Shown here: in pieces, positions 8,123 through 16,779 of the stretch
Numbering within the stretch: the first letter of the stretch is position 1
Layout: every line of letters starts with the position of its first letter
Assembly (NCBI GenBank): GCA_045537695.1
Contig: JAZSQB010000075.1
Coordinates: forward strand, 1-54,287
Reading direction: 5' to 3'
Source of the DNA: RGIG2041 sp045537695
GTDB lineage: Bacteria > Bacillota > Clostridia > UBA1381 > UMGS1253
Length of the DNA: 54,287 nucleotides
Made by a program: the position numbers and the translations under genes
Notes under the pieces: generated by a model
Seen by the model: only the letters and a program-made list of their open reading frames with translations
What the model was told of the DNA's origin: nothing
Database searches by the model: none

Positions 8123-9268
8123 TCAGATATGGGATGCGACAAATTCGCGCGCCCACAAATCTGCTTCCAGGACGGCATCTAAACTGTCCGCCGCCGTATT
8201 AGTATATGACGCCATCGCGTTTTCTATAACGTCGGTGATGGCGGTGTATGCAATCTTATCGTTTAAAAAGGCTGCTACGGCTGCTTCGTCGGCACCGTTG
8301 TATACGGCGCACATCGTGCCGCCCTTGCGAAGTGCCTCGTAGGCAAGCGGCAGGGCAGGGAATACGTCGTTATTCGGCTTTTCAAACGTCAGCGTACCGA
8401 TATCGGCAAGGCTTAAAAACTCGCTCGAAATAGGCGCTCTGTCCGGATAGGTGAGCGCGTACGCAATCGGTAGACGCATATCCGGCAGCCCAAGCTGTGC
8501 AATCACCGAGCCGTCGATAAATTCCACCATGGAGTGGATGATGCTCTGCGGATGTACGACTACATCAATCTGCTCAGGCGCCGCATCAAAAAGCCAATGT
8601 GCTTCAATCACCTCAAGCCCCTTGTTGACCATGGTCGAAGAGTCAATTGTGATTTTTGCGCCCATGCTCCAGTTTGGATGCTTTAATGCCATTTCTTTGG
8701 TAACGCCCTTTAAATCTTCGGCGGTTTTACCGCGGAACGGTCCGCCAGAAGCCGTCAGGATAATTTTGCGCAGCTGCTTGGGGGACTTAAGTCCTGCAAG
8801 TGACTGAAATACTGCGCTGTGTTCACTGTCCACCGGCAGGATTTTTACGCCGTTTTCGCGCGCAAGCTTTGTCACCAATGCACCGGCTGCCACTAAGGTT
8901 TCCTTGTTGGCAAGGGCAATGTCCTTTTTGGCTTGAATGGCGGCAATCGTCGGGCGCAGTCCGGCAATGCCCATCACGCTGGTGACGATGATTTCCGCTT
9001 CTTCTATGGTTGCGAGCGCGCACATACCCTCGATGCCGTATACGACCTTGATATCCGTGTCGGCAAGACGCGCCGCCAAATCCTTGGCGAGGTCTTCTGT
9101 GCCGGCACAGACCATTTTCGGCATAAATTCGCGCGCCTGCGTTTCTAAAAGTGCAATATTATGATGTGCAGAAAGCCCCAACACTTTCATATTGGGGCTT
9201 TTTCTTACAATATCCAGGCTCTGCGTACCGATAGAACCAGTAGAGCCGAGTATAACAATATTTTTCAT
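8123..9268 (-). CDS. dxr: 1-deoxy-D-xylulose 5-phosphate reductoisomerase
   Basis: This NADPH-dependent enzyme makes 2-C-methyl-D-erythritol 4-phosphate, the committed MEP-pathway step and the fosmidomycin target. The 381-residue protein has the N-terminal dinucleotide motif GSTGSIG (8-14), the metal-binding SEHSA region (PVDSEHSAVFQ), the catalytic-loop region reading PNWSMGAKITIDSSTMVNKGLE and the C-terminal helical domain. Its length is normal. AGGTG stands before ATG 9268. It lies 10 bases after cdsA and 24 before rseP in a continuous minus-strand cluster. Confidence 0.97.
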   Translation of the reverse strand: MKNIVILGSTGSIGTQSLDIVRKSPNMKVLGLSAHHNIALLETQAREFMPKMVCAGTEDLAKDLAARLADTDIKVVYGIEGMCALATIEEAEIIVTSVMGIAGLRPTIAAIQAKKDIALANKETLVAAGALVTKLARENGVKILPVDSEHSAVFQSLAGLKSPKQLRKIILTASGGPFRGKTAEDLKGVTKEMALKHPNWSMGAKITIDSSTMVNKGLEVIEAHWLFDAAPEQIDVVVHPQSIIHSMVEFIDGSVIAQLGLPDMRLPIAYALTYPDRAPISSEFLSLADIGTLTFEKPNNDVFPALPLAYEALRKGGTMCAVYNGADEAAVAAFLNDKIAYTAITDVIENAMASYTNTAADSLDAVLEADLWAREFVASHI

Positions 9269-9278
9269 TTGTTTTCAC

Positions 9279-10109
9279 CTATCGAATTAAGTATAGACCG
9301 ATTTTCGGGAGATAATGCACCAAAAAATACACGAACGGTGCCGCCAATGCAACGCTGTCAAAGCGGTCCATTGCGCCGCCGTGTCCCGGCATTAAATGCC
9401 CGAAATCCTTGATGCCGTACTGGCGCTTGAGCCAGGAGGCAATCAAATCGCCGACCTGCCCGAACACGGAGCCGACCATACCGGTCAGCGCTAACAGTAA
9501 GTAATTGACCTCTAAGTCAAAGCCAAGCTGTGCGATGATACCAAGAATTACGCCGCCGAGCGCAGTGGTAATCACGCCGCCGATGGCACCTTCCACAGTC
9601 TTTTTCGGACTGATTTTTTCAATCAGCTTGTGCTTGCCGAAGAGCTTGCCGAAAAAATAAGCACCGGTGTCGCTGATCCACGCACAGATGAAAATCAAAA
9701 ACATTAACAAAAGTCCGGTTAAATCGCTGCCGCGCACCAAAGACACGCAATGCATAAAGCAAAGGATGTACACGAGCATAAACATACTGCCGGATACCTC
9801 GGAAAACGTCATCGTTTCGTTGTTCTTGAGCGCGTAAATGGCAAGGATGCTTGCCGTCAGCGCAAAGGCAACCGTAAATGCGGTGTAGCCGCCCATATGA
9901 ATGGCGAGCAGCATACCGAAGGCGCCGAGCATCGCCAGCAGAATAAACAGCGGCTTTGCGCAAATGGCGCGCACTGCCTCAAATACCATAAGCAGCGATA
10001 ACAGACCCACGGTGTAGCATAGGACAATCGGGTCTAAAAATATGATAATGAAGAACAAAATCAGTCCCACAGCGGCAGAGCCGGTGCGGACAAGGGTATC
10101 TTTCCACAT
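9279..10109 (-). CDS. cdsA: Phosphatidate cytidylyltransferase
   Basis: This integral membrane enzyme makes CDP-diacylglycerol from phosphatidic acid and CTP, feeding all phospholipid head groups. The 276-residue protein has about seven to eight hydrophobic segments and the CDS signature near the C-terminus (SWLKRQYGIKDFGH, then PGHGGAMDRFDS). The start is put at ATG 10109, with GAAGG eight bases upstream and immediately after uppS; a longer in-frame version would overlap uppS by more than 50 bases. The uppS-cdsA-dxr-rseP order is standard for Bacillota. Confidence 0.95.
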   Translation of the reverse strand: MWKDTLVRTGSAAVGLILFFIIIFLDPIVLCYTVGLLSLLMVFEAVRAICAKPLFILLAMLGAFGMLLAIHMGGYTAFTVAFALTASILAIYALKNNETMTFSEVSGSMFMLVYILCFMHCVSLVRGSDLTGLLLMFLIFICAWISDTGAYFFGKLFGKHKLIEKISPKKTVEGAIGGVITTALGGVILGIIAQLGFDLEVNYLLLALTGMVGSVFGQVGDLIASWLKRQYGIKDFGHLMPGHGGAMDRFDSVALAAPFVYFLVHYLPKIGLYLIR

Positions 10110-10125
10110 AGGGGAAACCTTCTTC

Positions 10126-10863
10126 CTATCTGCCGCCGAAGCGTCTGTGTCTGGACAGATACGCTTCCATCGCAGCGTCAAAGTCTTTTTCGGAAAAGTC
10201 CGGCCAGAGCTTGTTTGTAAAATAAAACTCGCTGTAGGCGCTTTGCCACATCAAAAAGTTGCTCAGACGCATTTCACCGCTGGTGCGGATAATCAAATCT
10301 GGGTCGGGGAGAAAATGCGTGTAGAGACTCTCGGAAATGGTCTTTTCGTCAATGGCATCCGGCGCGAGCGTGCCGTCTAGCACCTTTTGTGCAAGACCTT
10401 GCACGGCGCGCGTAATTTCATCGCGGCTGCCGTAATTTAATGCGAGCGTAACAATAACACCATCGTTTTTGGCGGTGACATTTTCCACGCGCGTCATTTC
10501 TGCTTGGATTTCAGCGGAAAAGCGACTGCGGTCGCCAATCACGCAGATGCGCGCATTGTCGCCGGCAAGCTCGGTTTCAGCTGTTTTTAAGTAGTGCAAT
10601 AAAAGCCCCATCAGACCGGAAACCTCTTCGGCGTCGCGCTTCCAGTTTTCCGTGGAAAAGGCGTACACCGTGATATATTTGATGCCGAGGTGACCTGCGT
10701 GCTTACTAATTTTTTTTAGTGTTTCTGCACCGGAACGGTGTCCAACAACGCGCGGTACAGAACGCTTTTTTGCCCAGCGGCCGTTGCCGTCCATAATGAT
10801 GGCAACATGCTTGGGTAGGGTTTCTTTGTCAAATGTTTTTGCTTGTTTCTTAAATAAACTCAT
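10126..10863 (-). CDS. uppS: Undecaprenyl diphosphate synthase (cis-prenyltransferase)
   Basis: This enzyme adds eight isopentenyl units to farnesyl diphosphate to make the C55 lipid carrier for peptidoglycan and wall polymers. The 245-residue protein has the substrate loop HVAIIMDGNGRWA (about residues 19-31, catalytic Asp in MDGNG), the HRSGAE helix and the C-terminal PDLIIRTSGEMRLSNFLMWQ and YSEFYF motifs. ATG 10863 overlaps the frr stop by four bases (TATGA), implying translational coupling. Confidence 0.97.
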   Translation of the reverse strand: MSLFKKQAKTFDKETLPKHVAIIMDGNGRWAKKRSVPRVVGHRSGAETLKKISKHAGHLGIKYITVYAFSTENWKRDAEEVSGLMGLLLHYLKTAETELAGDNARICVIGDRSRFSAEIQAEMTRVENVTAKNDGVIVTLALNYGSRDEITRAVQGLAQKVLDGTLAPDAIDEKTISESLYTHFLPDPDLIIRTSGEMRLSNFLMWQSAYSEFYFTNKLWPDFSEKDFDAAMEAYLSRHRRFGGR

Positions 10864-11411
10864 ACTTCCATGATTTCCTTTTCTTTTGCGGCGGTCATGG
10901 TATCTACTTCTTTTACGTAGTTGTCGGTGATGGTCTGGATATCCTTTTCGATACCCTTCAAATCATCTTCTGTGATTTCGCTTGCCTTTTTCTTTGCTTT
11001 GTAATTTTCCATCGCATCGCGGCGGATAGAGCGCAGTGCAACCTTTGCTTCTTCTGCGCGTTTGCGCACATCTTTCACAATTTCCTTACGTCTGTCCTCT
11101 GTCAGCGGCGGAAAGTTTAAGCGAATCACTTTGCCGTCGTTGTTCGGGTTGATGCCGATATCCGAGGTCTGGATTGCTTTTTCAATCGCAGAAAGGATGG
11201 ATGCATCCCACGGCTGAATAATGATGGTTCTTGCTTCCGGTACGGAAACGTTACCCACCTGCGGAATCGGGGTCGCCGTGCCGTAGTAGTCTACAGTTAC
11301 CTTATCAAGAACGGCCGGATTTGCACGACCGGCGCGGATGCGCTTTAAATCCTCGTTAAATACGTTTAAGGTTTTATCCATTTTTTCAGAAACTTCAGGT
11401 AATTTTGCCAT
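10860..11411 (-). CDS. frr: Ribosome recycling factor
   Basis: RRF splits the post-termination ribosome with EF-G. The 183-residue protein is full length and keeps the three-helix-bundle hallmarks: LKRIRAGRANPAVLD, the beta domain VDYYGTATPIPQVGNVSVPEART, and LTEDRRKEIVKDVRKRAEEAKVALRSIRRD. A strong AGGAGG lies nine bases before ATG 11411. It follows pyrH after 26 bases. Confidence 0.98.
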   Translation of the reverse strand: MAKLPEVSEKMDKTLNVFNEDLKRIRAGRANPAVLDKVTVDYYGTATPIPQVGNVSVPEARTIIIQPWDASILSAIEKAIQTSDIGINPNNDGKVIRLNFPPLTEDRRKEIVKDVRKRAEEAKVALRSIRRDAMENYKAKKKASEITEDDLKGIEKDIQTITDNYVKEVDTMTAAKEKEIMEV

Positions 11412-11437
11412 AATACTTTCCTCCTAAATATAATTAT

Positions 11438-12151
11438 TTAAATGTTATTGCTTACGATTGTACCTAATTTTTCGCCGCACGCCGCGCGAACGATGTTATC
11501 TGTGTCATCTAAACCGAACACGTGAATCGGCATATCGTTATCCATACAAAGCGAGGTTGCTGTGGAGTCCATCACACCTAAACCGCGGTTTAATACTTCG
11601 ATAAAGGTCAGCGCGTCAAACTTCTTTGCATCCGGATTTACGTTCGGATCGGAATCGTACACAGCGTCTACCTTCTTTGCAAGCAGGATAGCGTCTGCAC
11701 CGATTTCCACGGCGCGCAGTGCTGCGGTTGTGTCGGTAGAGAAGAACGGATTACCTGTGCCGCAACCGAAAATCACAACTCTGCCTTTTTCTAAATGACG
11801 CATTGCCCTGCCGCGGATGTACGGCTCTGCAATCTGACGCATTTCAATCGCGGTCTGCACGCGGCAGGAGATACCTGCGTTTTCGAGTGCATCGCACAGT
11901 GCCAACGCGTTGATTACGGTTGCCAGCATGCCCATATGGTCTGCGCGTGTGCGGTCCATATTTTCGCCGGAGCGACCGCGCCAGATGTTGCCGCCGCCGA
12001 CAACGAGCGCAATCTCCAGTCCCATATCCACGCACTTTTTGATGGAAGCGGACAGTTGGGAGAGTACGTCTGGATCAAAGCCGGTTTTCTTTTCGCCTGC
12101 CAGCGCTTCGCCGCTGACTTTTAAAAGAACTCTCTTGTATTTTAAATTCAT
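11438..12151 (-). CDS. pyrH: UMP kinase
   Basis: This hexameric kinase phosphorylates UMP to UDP and is regulated by GTP and UTP. The 237-residue protein has the amino-acid-kinase fold: VLLKVSGEAL near the N-terminus, VVGGGNIWRG, the RADHMGMLATVINALAL helix, and DAILLAKKVDAVYDSDP. ATG 12151 has AAGGAG eight bases upstream. The longer in-frame start at 12193 lies in the preceding terminator and is rejected. A promoter is seen at 12225-12253, so pyrH heads the downstream cluster. Confidence 0.97.
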   Translation of the reverse strand: MNLKYKRVLLKVSGEALAGEKKTGFDPDVLSQLSASIKKCVDMGLEIALVVGGGNIWRGRSGENMDRTRADHMGMLATVINALALCDALENAGISCRVQTAIEMRQIAEPYIRGRAMRHLEKGRVVIFGCGTGNPFFSTDTTAALRAVEIGADAILLAKKVDAVYDSDPNVNPDAKKFDALTFIEVLNRGLGVMDSTATSLCMDNDMPIHVFGLDDTDNIVRAACGEKLGTIVSNNI

Positions 12152-12191
12152 TTTAGACACTCCTTTTCTTGGTGTTTTGCTTCCTGTTTGC

Positions 12192-12228
12192 AAAAAAATA
12201 TACAGGAGACTACTTCTCCTGTATATTA
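12192..12228 (-). terminator. Terminator between tsf and pyrH
   Basis: On the minus strand TATACAGGAGA-loop-TCTCCTGTATA followed by TTTTTTT. It follows the tsf stop. Its first arm contains the predicted start point of the pyrH promoter, so transcripts begun there lack part of the stem. Confidence 0.88.
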
Positions 12229-12253
12229 TACTACTATTTTACAAAATATGCAA
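12225..12253 (-). promoter_or_regulatory. pyrH operon promoter, overlapping the tsf terminator
   Basis: On the minus strand TTGCAT (12248-12253), 17 bases, TATAAT (12225-12230). The predicted start at about 12218 falls inside the first arm of the terminator stem. Confidence 0.75.
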
Positions 12254-12258
12254 GATGA

Positions 12259-13155
12259 TTATTTCACCATGCTTGCAACTTCGTCAGCGAAGTTGTCAAC
12301 CTTCTTTTCAAGACCTTCGCCCTTTTCAAAACGAACGAAGTTTATGAGCTTAACGCCCTTGGAAGCGAGATAACCTTCTACCTTGAAGTCGCCGTTCTTA
12401 ACGAACTCTTGCTGGAGCAGGCAGTTCTGCTCGAAGAACTTGTTGATCTTACCGGTTACCATCTTTTCTAAGATGTTTTCCGGCTTGTTTGCGTTTTTCG
12501 GGTCTTCCTTCATCTGTGCAAGGATGATGTTCTTTTCCTTTTCTACATCTTCCGCCGGAACAGTGTCCTTGGAGAGGTAGAGCGGGTTGATTGCTGCAAT
12601 CTGCATTGCAACGTCTCTTGCTGCTTCGTAAGCTTCTGCATCAGCGAGGCTGCCTTCAGCTTCTACCAAAACACCGATTCTGCCGCCGCCATGGATGTAG
12701 GAGCAAACATTGCCTTCAATTCTTGCGAATCTTCTAAGGTTCATGTTTTCACCAATCTTTGCGATGAGTGCTGTGAGTGCATCGCCGATGGTGTCGCTTG
12801 CGCCGTTGTACGGAAGTGCCTTGAGGGCATCTACGTCAGCGGGGTTTGCTTCTGCAACTGTTTTTGCAACGCTTGCAACGAAGGACTGGAATTCGTCATT
12901 CTTTGCAACGAAGTCTGTTTCGGAGTTAACTTCTACCAAAACGCCGATCTTCTTATCTTCGGTAATGTATTCTTTTACAATACCTTCTGCAGCAATTCTG
13001 CCGGATTTCTTCGCAGCTGTCGCGAGACCCTTTTCGCGCAGGAATTCGATTGCCTTTTCCATGTCGCCGTTTGTCTCGGTGAGTGCCTTTTTACAGTCCA
13101 TCATACCACAACCGGTTTTTTCTCTTAAATCCTTTACATCTTTAGCTGTAAACAT
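12259..13155 (-). CDS. tsf: Elongation factor Ts
   Basis: EF-Ts exchanges GDP for GTP on EF-Tu. The 298-residue protein has the N-terminal UBA-like domain (VKDLREKTGCGMMDCKKAL), the catalytic core TDFVAKNDEFQSFV (TDFV contacts EF-Tu), the coiled-coil segment and the dimerisation region YIHGGGRIGVLVE. It is full length for Bacillota. AAAGGGATG precedes ATG 13155. It is 79 bases downstream of rpsB in the usual rpsB-tsf unit and is closed by the 12192-12228 terminator. Confidence 0.98.
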   Translation of the reverse strand: MFTAKDVKDLREKTGCGMMDCKKALTETNGDMEKAIEFLREKGLATAAKKSGRIAAEGIVKEYITEDKKIGVLVEVNSETDFVAKNDEFQSFVASVAKTVAEANPADVDALKALPYNGASDTIGDALTALIAKIGENMNLRRFARIEGNVCSYIHGGGRIGVLVEAEGSLADAEAYEAARDVAMQIAAINPLYLSKDTVPAEDVEKEKNIILAQMKEDPKNANKPENILEKMVTGKINKFFEQNCLLQQEFVKNGDFKVEGYLASKGVKLINFVRFEKGEGLEKKVDNFADEVASMVK

Positions 13156-13188
13156 TTAAAACATCCCTTTCCAATTATAATCTTGTAT

Positions 13189-13226
13189 AAAAGCGGTCTT
13201 TATCGATAAGGAAAAGACCGCTTTAT
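13189..13226 (-). other. Hairpin between rpsB and tsf
   Basis: An inverted repeat, AAAGCGGTCTT / AAGACCGCTTT, with a loop of about 11 bases. The T-run after the stem on the minus strand is short (TTTTAT), so it is at most a partial terminator or processing site that could set the rpsB:tsf ratio. Confidence 0.55.
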
Positions 13227-13234
13227 GTCAAAAA

Positions 13235-13966
13235 TTATTCAGCGTCAGCTTCGTCTTCTTCAATCTTAGCTTCAACCTGTTCGCCCTGCTGGCCTTCGAT
13301 GATGGCATTTGCCATAGCACCTGCGATGAGCTTAACGGCTCTGATTGCATCGTCGTTACCCGGGATAACGTAATCTACTTCTTCCGGATCACAGTTTGTA
13401 TCAACGATAGCAACTACCGGGATACCGAGCTTCTTCGCTTCTGCGATTGCAATCTTTTCTTTTCTCGGGTCTACAACGAACATTGCGCCCGGGAGCTTCT
13501 TCATATCCTTAATACCGCCAAGATACTTTTCGAGCTTTTCTCTTTCAGCCAAGAGCTTGCTAACTTCCTTCTTCGGGAGAAGGTCAAAAGTACCGTTTTC
13601 TTCCATCTTGTTGAGCTGCTCAAGTCTTTCAATACGCTTTTTGATTGTCTTAAAGTTCGTGAGCATACCGCCGAGCCATCTGGTATTTACATAGTACATA
13701 CCAACTCTGAGCGCTTCTTCCTTAATGGAATCCTGCGCCTGCTTCTTTGTACCAACAAAGAGTACGCTGTCGCCGTTTGCAGCAACTTCAGCGATAAATT
13801 TGTAGGCTTCTTCTACCTTCTTTACAGTCTTCTGCAGGTCGATGATATAAATACCATTTCTCTCTGTAAAGATGTACTCAGCCATTTTCGGGTTCCAGCG
13901 TCTTGTCTGATGTCCGAAGTGAACACCTGCTTCAAGAAGCTGCTTCATGGAAATTACGTTTGCCAT
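13235..13966 (-). CDS. rpsB: Small ribosomal subunit protein uS2
   Basis: The 243-residue protein has the S2 signatures: LLEAGVHFGHQTRRWNPKM at the N-terminus, IIDLQKTVKKVEEAY, VNTRWLGGMLTNFKTI, and PGAMFVVDPRKEKIAIAEAKKLGIPVVAIVDTNCDP. It has an acidic C-terminal tail (EAKIEEDEADAE) common in Bacillota. GGAGGTG precedes ATG 13966. It leads the rpsB-tsf transcript, with a leader of about 150 nt from the promoter at 14128-14156. Confidence 0.98.
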   Translation of the reverse strand: MANVISMKQLLEAGVHFGHQTRRWNPKMAEYIFTERNGIYIIDLQKTVKKVEEAYKFIAEVAANGDSVLFVGTKKQAQDSIKEEALRVGMYYVNTRWLGGMLTNFKTIKKRIERLEQLNKMEENGTFDLLPKKEVSKLLAEREKLEKYLGGIKDMKKLPGAMFVVDPRKEKIAIAEAKKLGIPVVAIVDTNCDPEEVDYVIPGNDDAIRAVKLIAGAMANAIIEGQQGEQVEAKIEEDEADAE

Positions 13967-14121
13967 TTTTAAAGCACCTCCGGTTTTAAATTAAAATTTT
14001 TGCATCTCCGGCGGCAAAACCGAAGAAGCAAGCCATACCTCCACCGCAGTCAGCACGCATGAAAACCGAATTTGCTCCGGCACCGTTCACACGCTCGGGC
14101 GATGTGTGTATTTTTTTACGC
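13967..14121 (-). promoter_or_regulatory. rpsB 5' leader
   Basis: About 155 nt lie between the predicted start (about 14121) and the rpsB ATG. The leader has potential pairing segments, for example GGTGCCGGAGC and GCCGCCGGAG, and could bind S2 for autogenous control as in other bacteria; the fold was not computed. A 93-codon frame crossing the leader has no ribosome binding site and is not called. Confidence 0.4.
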
Positions 14122-14127
14122 CATGAT

Positions 14128-14156
14128 ATAATATCACAGCGCAAGTAAAAAAGCAA
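14128..14156 (-). promoter_or_regulatory. rpsB promoter
   Basis: On the minus strand TTGCTT (14151-14156), 17 bases, TATTAT (14128-14133). Confidence 0.7.
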
Positions 14157-14190
14157 GTGTTTTTTTATAATTTCGGCAAATTTATCAGTT

Positions 14191-14616
14191 TTATTCGCCT
14201 TTTTGTACCAATATGTCGGTAATCCGCACCAAAAGTGCGTTCTTTCCTTTGATAAATCGGTCGACAATGCGCAGGCAAAGCAGACAAAGCAGCATACTTG
14301 CCAGCGCCGCGCCGGCGCAGATCAGTTCGCTTTGTGTGTAGCGTCCGACGAGGCTATAGACCAAAAACAAACACACGAGCGGCAAAAGATAAACCACAGC
14401 TGCCGCACCGATAATTTTATTCGTTTCGGTTTCGAGCAAAACCACATCGCCGATGGATAAATTTTTGCCGGTTTCGTTTTGCGCCTGCACCGTTTGGGTG
14501 CCCGGCATACAGCCACCGCTGCAGCCGGCGCAGTTTTCGCCGCACATGGAAGTTTTTACGACGTTTACTTCGATGTGCGATGCATCTATATGTGTCACAA
14601 TACCGCGTTGTCTCAT
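14191..14616 (-). CDS. SoxR-reducing system RseC-like membrane protein
   Basis: The 141-residue protein has a short cytoplasmic beta domain, a four-cysteine cluster CGENCAGCSGGC (about residues 25-36) and two hydrophobic segments (about 70-90 and 97-115). This is the architecture of the RseC/RnfF family, which acts with Rnf-type electron-transfer complexes. ATG 14616 is chosen for AAGGAG five bases upstream; the longer frame overlaps recN. It is 10 bases after recN. No rnf genes are in the window, so the redox partner is unknown. Confidence 0.8.
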   Translation of the reverse strand: MRQRGIVTHIDASHIEVNVVKTSMCGENCAGCSGGCMPGTQTVQAQNETGKNLSIGDVVLLETETNKIIGAAAVVYLLPLVCLFLVYSLVGRYTQSELICAGAALASMLLCLLCLRIVDRFIKGKNALLVRITDILVQKGE

Positions 14617-14626
14617 ACGTTCTCCT

Positions 14627-16291
14627 TTAAATAACCTTGGCGCGTAATGCTTTGGCGTGGGCAACGGCGGTTTCGTTTTCGCTGCCGCCGCCGATGATGC
14701 GCGCAAGCTCGCCGATGCGCTCTTCTTCTGAAAGCAGTGTCACCGTCGTGGTGGCGGCATCGGCTGTGGTTGTCTTCTTTATTAAATAATGGTTGTCAGC
14801 CATCGCGGCAATCTGCGCCAGATGGGTGATGCAGATGACCTGCTTTTTACGTGCGATTGCACGCAGTTTTTCACCAATCTTTGTTGCGGCAGAGCCGGAT
14901 ACGCCGGTGTCAATTTCGTCAAAAATCAGGGTTTCCACGCAATCGGAATCCGCCAGTACGGTTTTAAGCGCGAGCATAATGCGCGAAAGCTCACCGCCCG
15001 AAGCAATTTTCGAAAGCGGTTTTACCGGCTCCCCGGGATTTGCCGAAAGCAGGAATTCCACTTCGTCCTTGCCGTCCGGCTTAAAGTCCGCCGCCGGCAC
15101 GATCGGGATTTCAAAGCGTGTTTTGTCCATTTCCAAATCTGCCAGTTCCAGCAATACGAGCACCTGCATTTTGCTTGCGGCGTTGATGCGCAAATCTGTC
15201 AGCACATCGGCGGCTGCCTGCAATTGCTCGGTTGCAATATCGAGCAGACGCTTCGCTTCTGCCGGATCCTGCGTTTCTGCCTGCAAATCCTCTAATTCAA
15301 TGCAGATTTGCGTGTAGCGGGCAAGCACATCTTCGACTGTGCCGCCGTATTTTTTCTCTAAAGACTGTATCAGTGCCAGACGCTCCTGCACAAAAGCAAG
15401 GCGTGCACCGTCAAATTCAAATGTATCGCGAAATTCGCGGATTTTGCTTGCAATATCCGAAAGGGTGTATACCGCTTCGGTCAGCGCTTCATTGGTTTGA
15501 GAAAGCTGCGCAGAAAAATCTGCCACATTTTTCAGCGATGCCGATGCAGCCGCCGCCGCATCGTAGGCAGTATATTCACCATCATAGAGTGCACTGTAGC
15601 AAGCGGCGAGATTTTCGATGATATATTGCGCATTGGTGAGCATGTTTTCCTCTTCGGCAAGGGCTTCGTCTTCACAGGGCTGTAAATCCGCCTGTTCAAT
15701 TTCTGTTTTGGCAAAGGTTAAATAGTCGATGCGCGCCGCCTTTTCGGACATATCCTTGTCCGCGTTTTCATAAGCGGCTTTGCGCTTTTTATATTCGGCA
15801 TAGCAAAGGGCATATTTCTCCTTTGCTTCGGCAATGTCGTCCTTGCCGAAGGCATCCAAAAACTCGATGTGCTGTTGCGGCGACAAAAGTGCCTGGTTGT
15901 CGTGCTGCCCGTGAATGTTAATCAGATATTTACTGATATCGCGTAGCAGGGCAGCGGTTGCCAGTTGTCCGTTGATGCGGACGGTAGATTTTTTATCCGT
16001 CAGTTCGCGCGCGAATAAAAAGGCACCGTCTTCTGCACTTAATCCGAGGTCGTCTGCTGCCGCAAGTGCAGTCGGATCGGATGCGGAAAAAAGCGCCTGA
16101 ATTGTCGCCTTTTCCGTGCCGTGCCGGATGAGGTCGCGCTCAGCACGCTCGCCGAGAATCATATTGATCGAGTCAATGAGAATGGATTTACCGGCACCGG
16201 TTTCACCCGTAAGCACATTTAAGCCTTCGCCGAGCTCTAAGCGTGCTTCATCAATGACTGCCACGTTTTTGATTTGTAATGCTTCTAACAT
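14627..16291 (-). CDS. recN: DNA repair protein RecN
   Basis: This SMC-like ATPase acts at double-strand breaks. The 554-residue protein has Walker A GETGAGKS (29-36), a central coiled coil (about 150-380), the ABC signature KIASGGELSRIMLALK and Walker B ETLIFDEIDTGVSG near residues 430-470, then the H-loop CITHLAQIAAMAD. Its length is normal. AAGGAG is ten bases before ATG 16291. It lies between argR and the RseC-like gene; nadK-argR-recN is a conserved Bacillota neighbourhood. Confidence 0.97.
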   Translation of the reverse strand: MLEALQIKNVAVIDEARLELGEGLNVLTGETGAGKSILIDSINMILGERAERDLIRHGTEKATIQALFSASDPTALAAADDLGLSAEDGAFLFARELTDKKSTVRINGQLATAALLRDISKYLINIHGQHDNQALLSPQQHIEFLDAFGKDDIAEAKEKYALCYAEYKKRKAAYENADKDMSEKAARIDYLTFAKTEIEQADLQPCEDEALAEEENMLTNAQYIIENLAACYSALYDGEYTAYDAAAAASASLKNVADFSAQLSQTNEALTEAVYTLSDIASKIREFRDTFEFDGARLAFVQERLALIQSLEKKYGGTVEDVLARYTQICIELEDLQAETQDPAEAKRLLDIATEQLQAAADVLTDLRINAASKMQVLVLLELADLEMDKTRFEIPIVPAADFKPDGKDEVEFLLSANPGEPVKPLSKIASGGELSRIMLALKTVLADSDCVETLIFDEIDTGVSGSAATKIGEKLRAIARKKQVICITHLAQIAAMADNHYLIKKTTTADAATTTVTLLSEEERIGELARIIGGGSENETAVAHAKALRAKVI

Positions 16292-16305
16292 AGAAAATGT
16301 GCTCC

Positions 16306-16767
16306 TTATAATTCCAGCTTGCCTGTCTGCATGGAAATCAAAACTTCTTTCAAGCGCGCTGCGCTTTCCGGACTATCTGTTACGATTAAAATAGTATCGT
16401 CACCGGCAATGGAGCCTAAAATCTGTGCACCGATGGTGGAGTCAATCGCCGCGGCTGCCGCCTGCGCCATGCCGGCAAGCGTTTTGACCACGATGGTGTG
16501 CATTGCCGCTTCGACTTTGATGACCGATTGCGCAAAAATGGTCAGGTGCTTGGAAGAGGCGGTCGGCGCGTTCGATGGCTGTTGATACTTGTAGCCGTTT
16601 TTGCCGTTTGCTACCTTAATCAGTCCGAGTGCCTTGATGTCACGTGAAACGGTGGCCTGGGTTACGTCAAAGCCGCTGTCGCAGAGCTTCTGCGTTAAAT
16701 CCGACTGTGTTACCGTGTTGGTGTTTTGAATGATATCCAGGATTTTTGCGTGTCTTTTGTTTTTCAT
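16306..16767 (-). CDS. argR: Arginine repressor ArgR/AhrC
   Basis: The 153-residue protein has an N-terminal winged helix (residues 1-70, with the recognition segment DVTQATVSRDIKALGLIKV) and a C-terminal hexamerisation and arginine-binding domain (about 80-150, with the GSIAGDDTILIV core). It represses arginine synthesis and activates catabolism when arginine is bound. GAAGG precedes ATG 16767. It lies 13 bases after nadK and 15 before recN, so the three appear to form one operon. A possible ARG box lies upstream of nadK. Confidence 0.96.
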   Translation of the reverse strand: MKNKRHAKILDIIQNTNTVTQSDLTQKLCDSGFDVTQATVSRDIKALGLIKVANGKNGYKYQQPSNAPTASSKHLTIFAQSVIKVEAAMHTIVVKTLAGMAQAAAAAIDSTIGAQILGSIAGDDTILIVTDSPESAARLKEVLISMQTGKLEL

Positions 16768-16779
16768 TTTTTATACCTT

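Noticed and set aside
13189..13226. Full terminator between rpsB and tsf
   Set aside because: The stem is good but the T-run is short, and rpsB-tsf cotranscription is the rule; listed only as a hairpin.
13986..14267. A 93-codon minus-strand frame before rpsB
   Set aside because: It spans the rpsB promoter and leader and has no ribosome binding site.
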